This document shows positions 6,347 to 12,289 of a stretch of 12,289 bases of DNA, in pieces; positions within the stretch are counted from its first letter, which is position 1, and each line of letters opens with the position of its first letter. The stretch is taken from NCBI GenBank assembly GCA_013214245.1, contig JABSQE010000133.1, positions 1 to 12,289 on the forward strand. The letters are read 5' to 3'. The notes under the pieces are model-generated. The model saw nothing but the letters and a program-made list of their open reading frames with translations, was not told where the DNA came from and ran no database searches. Source of the stretch: Hyphomicrobiaceae bacterium. Lineage in GTDB: Bacteria; Pseudomonadota; Alphaproteobacteria; Rhizobiales; Hyphomicrobiaceae. Made by a program: the position numbers and the translations under genes.

Positions 6347-6444
6347 GAACTATATACAGGACGTTTCGCAGTGATATAATTATTTCAGGTTTAATTTTGA
6401 TTATAGATTTACTAGTTTTTAATTGTATAGTCTTTAAAGATGCA

Positions 6445-6472
6445 ATATCATAATATCAACTTTAAAAGTCAA
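6445..6472 (-). promoter_or_regulatory. Candidate promoter of the Fe(3+)-binding protein gene
   Basis: On the minus strand TTGACT (6472-6467) is followed 16 nt later by TGATAT (6450-6445); an overlapping TATGAT gives a better hexamer but too short a spacer. The spacer contains an 11-bp palindrome (ACTTT, centre base, AAAGT) that could be an operator. No TGA-N9-TCA iron box was found here. Confidence 0.3.
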
Positions 6473-6627
6473 GAATGTATCCTAATTTTAGTTTTGATAT
6501 CTTGGTTTTTTCTAATATGTCAAAACTGTTTGATATGTGGGCGTGGTTCCATAATAAATCCTAAACTTTAATATGCTGTGTGGTAGTCTTTTCAAGAAAA
6601 GCTTGATTATTAGATCTGTGTGGGGAA

Positions 6628-6684
6628 TGCTCAATACTAGTTTTAGCATCAGAAGCTAGAGGGTATGCGTTTTGAGTATTAGCA
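6628..6684. repeat. Inverted repeat with nested stem in the divergent spacer
   Basis: TGCTCAATACT (6628-6638) pairs with AGTATTAGCA (6675-6684), giving ten base pairs with one bulged C. Inside the 36-nt loop TAGC and GCTA can form a second small stem around ATCAGAA. A structured RNA is possible, but chance cannot be excluded in a long AT-rich spacer. Confidence 0.35.
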
Positions 6685-7217
6685 ATAATTAATTTCAGTG
6701 TTTACGTGTGCACCTAAAGAGACGTCATTAACGCCACATTAGTGCGCGTCAATATGATACACTTTTATTCACTGCATCTGTAGGGCAAAGGTGGAAAGAA
6801 GTGAATTGACACGTACTTAATAACAACATCATAACTATATCACGCATCTTACTTTAAGTTAGAGTATATATTCGTTTTTAGTCAACACTATAGATTTGAT
6901 TAGCATCTGAAACAAACAAACCTTTGTTAAGCAAAATAATGATTTAGTATTTGAGATTGACTCATTCAAAAATTAATTAACCAAGCTGCGAAAATTAAAA
7001 CACTCTAAAACAATATTTTAGTCTTTCGCTTGCTAAGTTTAAACTTTTTATCAGATAAAATTGTCTGCAACAATTTTTAACAAGTACTTTTTTAGATTAG
7101 TGTCTACATGAAAAATCTAGGCTGCGGTAATTTAACGGTTATTATAAAATTCGGCTATATCGTTCCTTAACAGCAACGCTAAACGCCATTGCGCGATCTT
7201 AAGAAGATTTAAATGAT

Positions 7218-8828
7218 ATGAAAGTGTCTGATATTGAAAGTGGTTGTTACCCATCTGCACAGCTTGCGAAAACATTGAGATCTTGGCCTTTTGAGGAGGC
7301 TCGACGTCTAGCAAAAAGACTGGATCGCTTACCCGAGCCTTTTAACGGGACGGTCGTATTCGAAACGGGTTACGGACCTTCGGGTCTACCTCACATAGGT
7401 ACTTTCGCTGAAGTGGTGCGGACATCAATGGTTCGTGATTCTTTCGAGGTATTAACAGGAGGTCGTTACAAGTCGCGCCTAATCTGTTTTTCAGACGATA
7501 TGGACGGTTTTCGTAAAGTGCCGGAAAATGTGCCAAACCAAAAAAATCTGGAGGCTCATTTAGGAAAACCCCTTACAAGTGTGCCGGACCCTTATTCGGA
7601 ATATGAGAGTTTTGCTCATCATAACAACTCAAAGTTACGCAGTTTTTTAGACCAATTTGGGTTTAAATATGAATTCTTTTCGGCAACCGACTGCTATAAG
7701 TCCGGAATGATGGATGAAATCCTACTAAAAATGTTATCTGTTTATGATGAAGTAATGAATATCATCCTCCCTACGGTGGGGGTTGAGCGCCAGCAAACAT
7801 ATTCACCATTTATGCCTATATGTACTCGTACAGGTAAAGTTTTACAAGTTCCAATGGTAAGGTGTGATAGCTCTGCAGGTACTATTACTTACAAAGATAC
7901 TGAAACTAGCAGGAATGTAGAGGTTCCAGTTACAGGTGGGCATGTGAAGTGTCAGTGGAAAGCTGACTGGGCTGTGCGTTGGATGGCACTCGGTGTTGAT
8001 TATGAGATGTCAGGTAAGGATCTTATCGATTCAGTGCTGTTATCTTCTAAAATCTGCCGTGCTCTTGGGGGAACTCCTCCCCAGGGTTTTTCGTATGAGT
8101 TGTTTTTAGATGAAAAAGGAGAAAAAATTTCTAAGTCCAAAGGCAATGGGCTAACCATTGAAGAATGGCTAAAATATGCGTCACCCGAAAGTTTAGCTTT
8201 CTATGTATTTCAGAAGCCTAAAACTGCTAAGAAGCTATATTTTGATGTAATTCCTAAGGCGGTTGATGAGTACTTAGTATCATTAGCTAGATACTCTGAG
8301 ATTGATTGGGAGGAGCGTTTTGATAGTCCCATTTGGCATATCCACAAGGATGCACCGCCGATGGCACATGTTCCCGTTAGCTTCAATTTGCTTCTGAATT
8401 TGGTTTCCGCTTCGAATGCTCATGATAAGGATGTGCTTTGGGGATTTATTCAGCGTATTTTTAAAGACGCTACACCCAATATAAATCCTGTTTTAGATCA
8501 AATGGTTGGATACGCGATTCAGTATTACAACACCTTCGTCAAGCCAAAAAAAGTTTTCCGCTCTCCAGATGAGGCAGAGCGGTTGGCGCTTGTCATCCTT
8601 GAGAAGAAGTTGTTCGAATACGCAGCTTGTCCAGGTGAGATCTCGTTACAACAAATCGTATACGACGCCGGTCGCGCTGGTGGGTTTCAGGATAATATGC
8701 GCGGCTGGTTTAAAGCTATTTACGAGGTCTTACTAGGACAACCGCAGGGCCCACGCTTCGGATCGTTTATTGAGTTATATGGGATTGAAGAGACACGAAA
8801 ACTAATCATCAAAAAATTATCTAAATAG
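7218..8828 (+). CDS. lysS: Lysyl-tRNA synthetase, class I
   Basis: Attaches lysine to tRNA-Lys in the cytosol. This is the class I (archaeal-like) enzyme, unrelated in fold to the class II LysRS of most bacteria and found in many alphaproteobacteria. The 536 residues are a normal length. The Rossmann catalytic domain has the HIGH-type motif PHIGT at 58-62 within ETGYGPSGLPHIGTF, and the KMSKS-type motif KISKS at 303-307. WKADWA at 247-252 and GKDL at 266-269 are family motifs near the active site. An alpha-helical C-terminal domain covers about 340-536 and should recognise the anticodon. The ATG at 7218 leaves a normal N-terminus before WPFEEARRL; the next Met in frame is residue 71, within the catalytic core. 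The Shine-Dalgarno is weak (AAGAAG, 7201-7206). The gene appears to stand alone. No class II lysS is visible in the window. Confidence 0.98.
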   Translation: MKVSDIESGCYPSAQLAKTLRSWPFEEARRLAKRLDRLPEPFNGTVVFETGYGPSGLPHIGTFAEVVRTSMVRDSFEVLTGGRYKSRLICFSDDMDGFRKVPENVPNQKNLEAHLGKPLTSVPDPYSEYESFAHHNNSKLRSFLDQFGFKYEFFSATDCYKSGMMDEILLKMLSVYDEVMNIILPTVGVERQQTYSPFMPICTRTGKVLQVPMVRCDSSAGTITYKDTETSRNVEVPVTGGHVKCQWKADWAVRWMALGVDYEMSGKDLIDSVLLSSKICRALGGTPPQGFSYELFLDEKGEKISKSKGNGLTIEEWLKYASPESLAFYVFQKPKTAKKLYFDVIPKAVDEYLVSLARYSEIDWEERFDSPIWHIHKDAPPMAHVPVSFNLLLNLVSASNAHDKDVLWGFIQRIFKDATPNINPVLDQMVGYAIQYYNTFVKPKKVFRSPDEAERLALVILEKKLFEYAACPGEISLQQIVYDAGRAGGFQDNMRGWFKAIYEVLLGQPQGPRFGSFIELYGIEETRKLIIKKLSK

Positions 8829-8903
8829 AAACAGCTTTTTTGCACTATAATTTCATTTGTGCCGGTGTTCTAAACGCTAGCTCATCAACAAAAGACATGA
8901 ATA

Positions 8904-8949
8904 AATCAACGGAACTGTTTTAGGTTTGACTGATATAATCAACAGAACC
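8904..8949 (+). promoter_or_regulatory. gltB promoter candidate with repeated half-sites
   Basis: TATAAT at 8934-8939 lies inside a symmetric element: GGTT, 4 bases, TGAT, 3 bases, ATCA, 4 bases, AACC (8923-8949). The right half, AATCAACAGAACC (8937-8949), recurs upstream as AATCAACGGAACT (8904-8916), 11 of 13 matching and 33 bp apart, about three helical turns. The expected -35 position has no good hexamer, which suggests regulator control. The regulator is unknown. Confidence 0.45.
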
Positions 8950-8988
8950 TTAATAGTTTATCAAATTGTTATTGAAAAAAATTGAATT

Positions 8989-9004
8989 AAGCATGATCAT
9001 GCTT
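8989..9004. repeat. Perfect 16-bp palindrome upstream of gltB
   Basis: AAGCATGATCATGCTT is its own reverse complement. It lies 72 bp before the gltB start and downstream of the candidate -10, so it would be in the leader. It may be an operator or a short RNA hairpin. Confidence 0.5.
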
Positions 9005-9055
9005 GCGCTAACCATAGCCGTGTTCGCTTAGTGATACGATGCTTGAATAAGCTTC

Positions 9056-9067
9056 AGGAAGGATGAG
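9056..9067 (+). promoter_or_regulatory. gltB ribosome binding site
   Basis: The purine-rich stretch AGGAAGGATGAG precedes the ATG at 9077, with the AAGGA core 13 nt away and GATGAG 9 nt away. It supports the chosen start. Confidence 0.5.
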
Positions 9068-9076
9068 ACTTATCTA

Positions 9077-12000
9077 ATGTCAACAAGTGCGCGCGCTTCC
9101 AAAAACACACAACACCATTCCAATTTTTCTCAGGGGCTGTACGATACACGCAATGAGCATGATTCATGTGGTGTGGGATTTATTGCAGATTTGAGTGCAA
9201 ATAAAACACACAAAATTGTTGAAGATGGTTTGAAAATCTTATCCAGTCTTATACACCGTGGAGCTGTAGGTGCCGATCCGCAGTCAGGGGATGGTGCAGG
9301 TATTCTTGTACAGATTCCTGACGAATTTTTAAGATCAGTGACTGAGTTTAGTTTGCCAGACATTGGCGATTATGCTGTCGGTCATGTGTTCATGCCACGC
9401 GGAAAAAGACTTCAGAAAGAATATAAGTCACATTTTGAGCGGGTATGTGAACAGGAAGGTCTGGTTCTAATAGGTTGGCGAGAAGTGCCAACTGACAACA
9501 GCGTTTTATCTTCTACCACTACTGCAACTGAGCCTGAGCATTTTCAGGTATTCGTAGGTAAAGGCAGTTCCACATTGGATGGTGCTCACTTCGAACGTAA
9601 ACTTTATGTTTTGCGGAAAATTGTGACTAATGCGATCAAGGGAAAAAAGGCTGGTTCAAGCCGCGGCCAAAAAGGTCGTAGCTTTTATATCGTCTCGCTT
9701 TCAACTCGAACAATTGTTTATAAAGGTATGTTTTTGTCGGGACAACTGGGCTACTACTATCCAGACCTTAATGATGCTCGATTTAAATCAGCTATAGCCC
9801 TTGTTCATCAGCGCTTCTCCACGAATACATTTCCTTCATGGGAGCTGGCACACCCCTTCCGTATGGTCGCTCATAACGGCGAAATAAATACCGCGCGGTC
9901 TAATTTCAACTGGATGAGGGCGCGTGAAGGTTCCATTACATCACGATTGTTCTGTGATGATCTTGGAAAAATTTTACCTATTTCATTTGAGGGGCAATCA
10001 GATACAGCGTGTTTTGATAATGCACTGGAGTTTCTCACGCTGGGAGGCTATTCCATAGCTCACGCCGCGTCGATTTTGATCCCAGAGGCTTGGGAGAACA
10101 ATCCTTCTATTAAAAGCGATCGCCGTGCTTTTTATGAATTTCATTCAGCCTTGATGGAGCCATGGGATGGACCTGCTGCTGTTGTTTTCACAGACGGTCG
10201 TCAAATTGGAGCCACCCTGGATCGCAATGGCTTGAGGCCAGCACGTTATTTCAGAACCAAGCAAGGTCTTGTTGTGATGGCTTCAGAAGCTGGAGTCTTA
10301 CCTATTCCAGATGAGGATATAGTAGAAAAGTGGCGTTTGCAGCCAGGTAGGATGTTACTTGTTGATTTAGATGAAGGTCGTATTATTTCTGACGACGAAT
10401 TAAAAGGAAATCTTGCTGTCAAGTATCCTTATAAGGCCTGGGTTAATAAGGCGCATATCAAAGTTGAAAGTCTTCCAAAAGCGTCTAAAAAACTGCGGCA
10501 AATTCATCATGTGTCTATTCTAGAATTACAGCGCGCTTTTGGGTATACACAAGAAAGCATAAAGATTTTCATTGATCCTATGGCACGTACTGGGCACGAG
10601 TCTATAAGTTCTATGGGGACTGATACGCCAGTTTCAGTGTTGTCAGATAAAAACAAATTATTGCACACTTACTTTAAGCAAAATTTTGCTCAGGCAACGA
10701 ATCCACCTATTGACCCAATTCGTGAAAAACTTGTGATGTCGCTAGTTTCCTTCATTGGACCAAGACCAAATATATTTGATCTTACTGAAACGGCTGAATT
10801 GCCGAGGCTTAAAATTAGTCAGCCAATTCTAACGGATGATGAACTAGAGCGTATTCGTCACATTAGTTCGATATCGGATGACTACCTGAAGGCATTCACG
10901 CTGGATATTACTTATGCGGTAGAGGCTGGTGCTAATTGGATGGAAACTGCACTCGAATTCATCTGCGATCAGGCAGAAAGGGCGGTCGCTGGAAAATATA
11001 ATATCATCATTCTTTCGGACCGGCTGATTGGTCCTGCTCGTATCTCAGTTCCGTCTTTGCTAGCGACATCAGCTGTTCATCACCATCTAATTAAGAAGGG
11101 TTTGCGCACTGCTGCTGGTCTTGTGGTTGAAACAGGTGAAGCTCATGAGATACACCAGTTTTGTACGCTTGCTGGTTACGGTGCGGAGGCAATTAATCCA
11201 TATCTTGCTTTCGCAAGTATTAAGAACTTTTTTTGTGACGTGTCTGAAGATGTTATCAATAGACGCTATATCAACGCCATAAATGAGAGTATGCTTAAAG
11301 TAATGTCTAAGATGGGCATTTCAACTTATCAATCATATTGCGGCGCACAGATTTTTGATGCAATCGGTCTTAATGAAGATTTTATTGCTTCTTATTTTCG
11401 TGGGACAAGGTCACAAATTGGTGGTATTGGGCTAGCTGAGATTGCGGCTGAAACAGTCGAGAGACATCGTAATGCATTCAGCGGTCCGACTTATTTGAGT
11501 CAAGCTCTCGATGTTGGTGGTGATTATGCCGTGCGGGTGAGTGGCGAGAGGCACGCATGGACAGCGTCCACCGTTGCAAATCTACAGCATGCCGTGCGCG
11601 CAAATGTCCCTGAAAAATATCGTGAGTTTGCTAGTCAAATAAACAAGCAGTCTGAGTGTCTTACTACATTGCGCGGAATGTTTAGGATTAGATCAGCACG
11701 AGAATTAGGGTATAATGCTGTTCATCTCGAGGATGTAGAGCCTGCATCGGAGATTGTTAAACGCTTTGTAACCGGCGCTATGTCTCTTGGTTCAATATCT
11801 CACGAAGCCCATACAACCTTGGCGCTTGCTATGAATCGTATTGGAGGCAAGTCTAATACAGGTGAAGGTGGTGAGGATCCTGTTCGTTTCAAATCAATGA
11901 ACAATGGTGATTCAACTCGATCAGCAGTAAAACAAGTTGCCTCTGGTCGCTTTGGGGTGACAGCAGAATATCTAGTTAATTCGGATATGATGCAGATTAA

Positions 12001-12289
12001 ACTTGCACAAGGTGCGAAGCCAGGTGAAGGCGGTCAATTGCCAGGTCAAAAGGTCAATGAAACAATTGCAAGGCTTCGCCACTCTACGCCTGGTGTTGGT
12101 TTAATTTCCCCCCCTCCTCACCATGATATCTATTCTATAGAGGATGTTGCGCAGCTTATTTATGATTTAAAAAATGTAAACCCGGATGGCGAAGTTTCGG
12201 TTAAGCTTGTTTCGGAAGTTGGGGTGGGTACCATTGCAGCTGGTGTTGCAAAGTGTAAGGCAGATCATATTACAATATCTGGATTTGAA
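9077..12289 (+). CDS. gltB: Glutamate synthase (NADPH) large subunit, N-terminal 1071 residues (cut by window edge)
   Basis: Large (alpha) subunit of GOGAT, which with GltD converts glutamine and 2-oxoglutarate to two glutamates. I read 1071 codons from ATG 9077 with no stop; full-length proteins are about 1500 residues. A 30-residue propeptide precedes the catalytic Cys31 in HDSCGVGF, which becomes the N-terminal nucleophile after self-cleavage. The glutaminase domain shows HRGAVGADP, GDGAG, AHNGEINT and DRNGLRPARY. A central domain follows. The FMN-binding synthase barrel begins near residue 820 with MSLGSISHEAH (902-912), NTGEGGEDP (927-935), PGEGGQLPG (about 982-990) and SPPPHHDIYS (1011-1020). 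The 3Fe-4S cysteines and the C-terminal beta-helix lie beyond the window, and gltD is expected there too. The operator-like repeats upstream suggest control by nitrogen or amino acid status, but the factor is not identifiable. Confidence 0.98.
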   Translation, partial: MSTSARASKNTQHHSNFSQGLYDTRNEHDSCGVGFIADLSANKTHKIVEDGLKILSSLIHRGAVGADPQSGDGAGILVQIPDEFLRSVTEFSLPDIGDYAVGHVFMPRGKRLQKEYKSHFERVCEQEGLVLIGWREVPTDNSVLSSTTTATEPEHFQVFVGKGSSTLDGAHFERKLYVLRKIVTNAIKGKKAGSSRGQKGRSFYIVSLSTRTIVYKGMFLSGQLGYYYPDLNDARFKSAIALVHQRFSTNTFPSWELAHPFRMVAHNGEINTARSNFNWMRAREGSITSRLFCDDLGKILPISFEGQSDTACFDNALEFLTLGGYSIAHAASILIPEAWENNPSIKSDRRAFYEFHSALMEPWDGPAAVVFTDGRQIGATLDRNGLRPARYFRTKQGLVVMASEAGVLPIPDEDIVEKWRLQPGRMLLVDLDEGRIISDDELKGNLAVKYPYKAWVNKAHIKVESLPKASKKLRQIHHVSILELQRAFGYTQESIKIFIDPMARTGHESISSMGTDTPVSVLSDKNKLLHTYFKQNFAQATNPPIDPIREKLVMSLVSFIGPRPNIFDLTETAELPRLKISQPILTDDELERIRHISSISDDYLKAFTLDITYAVEAGANWMETALEFICDQAERAVAGKYNIIILSDRLIGPARISVPSLLATSAVHHHLIKKGLRTAAGLVVETGEAHEIHQFCTLAGYGAEAINPYLAFASIKNFFCDVSEDVINRRYINAINESMLKVMSKMGISTYQSYCGAQIFDAIGLNEDFIASYFRGTRSQIGGIGLAEIAAETVERHRNAFSGPTYLSQALDVGGDYAVRVSGERHAWTASTVANLQHAVRANVPEKYREFASQINKQSECLTTLRGMFRIRSARELGYNAVHLEDVEPASEIVKRFVTGAMSLGSISHEAHTTLALAMNRIGGKSNTGEGGEDPVRFKSMNNGDSTRSAVKQVASGRFGVTAEYLVNSDMMQIKLAQGAKPGEGGQLPGQKVNETIARLRHSTPGVGLISPPPHHDIYSIEDVAQLIYDLKNVNPDGEVSVKLVSEVGVGTIAAGVAKCKADHITISGFE

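Larger units (their letters stand above)
6334..7217. other. Long divergent spacer between the iron locus and lysS
   Basis: These 884 bp form the longest gene-free stretch. They are AT-rich, with stops in all frames and no tRNA or known RNA. They hold the binding-protein gene promoter candidate, an inverted repeat at 6628-6684 and a small palindrome at 6915-6928 (AACAAA, CC, TTTGTT). TATAAA at 7143-7148 could be a lysS -10, though no good -35 precedes it. The length suggests a decayed gene or an unrecognised RNA. Confidence 0.55.
8829..9076. promoter_or_regulatory. Spacer and presumed control region of gltB
   Basis: This 248 bp contains no gene. It holds three related half-sites around a TATAAT (8904-8949), a 16-bp perfect palindrome (8989-9004) and the gltB Shine-Dalgarno. 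No convincing terminator follows lysS; GCAC and GTGC near 8841-8861 could form only a 4-bp stem. No sigma-54 -24/-12 pair was found. Confidence 0.5.

Noticed and set aside
6334..6480. RirA iron box (TGA-N9-TCA) upstream of the binding-protein gene
   Set aside because: Checked here and upstream of the Rrf2 gene by eye; no match with both triplets at the right spacing.
12108..12114. Run of seven C in gltB as a possible frameshift site
   Set aside because: The frame is the same before and after it and the conserved SPPPHHD motif reads through correctly.
1..12289. tRNA genes, CRISPR arrays, insertion sequences or phage genes
   Set aside because: No T-arm signatures, regularly spaced repeats, transposase motifs or terminal inverted repeats were seen on either strand.

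Overview
The window looks like chromosomal DNA of an AT-rich alphaproteobacterium, probably related to the Rhodospirillales. The evidence is protein type: LeuA carries the alphaproteobacterial variant GEQCPGATMT, IlvC is a short class I enzyme, lysyl-tRNA synthetase is the archaeal-like class I form, the Rrf2 protein begins like RirA, and GltB has the HRGAVGADP motif. Intergenic spacers are unusually long (750, 481, 370 and 884 bp) and no mobile elements are visible. This fits a lineage undergoing slow gene loss, such as a host-associated symbiont. A Candidatus Endolissoclinum-like organism is one possibility, but that is inference only.

Layout. On the minus strand from the left edge: leuA (5' part only), ilvC, an iron-type ABC transporter ATPase (fbpC-like), an Rrf2/RirA-like regulator, and a periplasmic Fe(3+)-binding protein (fbpA/futA-like). 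On the plus strand, after a divergent 884 bp spacer: lysS (class I) and gltB (5' part, 1071 codons, running off the right edge). All seven frames read without internal stops or frameshifts.

Function. leuA and ilvC act in branched-chain amino acid synthesis. gltB makes glutamate, the amino donor for that pathway. fbpA, the Rrf2 gene and fbpC form an apparent iron uptake and control locus, but no permease gene is present between or beside them.

Most unusual points. The RirA-like regulator has lost two of the three family cluster cysteines through a shortened loop. The ATPase has a roughly 85-residue N-terminal extension of unknown origin with its own good ribosome binding site. A large hairpin with a competing fold lies after fbpA. 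Operator-like inverted repeats lie upstream of leuA, ilvC and gltB. A two-block repeat occurs both upstream of leuA and between fbpC and ilvC. I see no clearly new multi-gene system; the best candidate for something undescribed is the altered iron locus.
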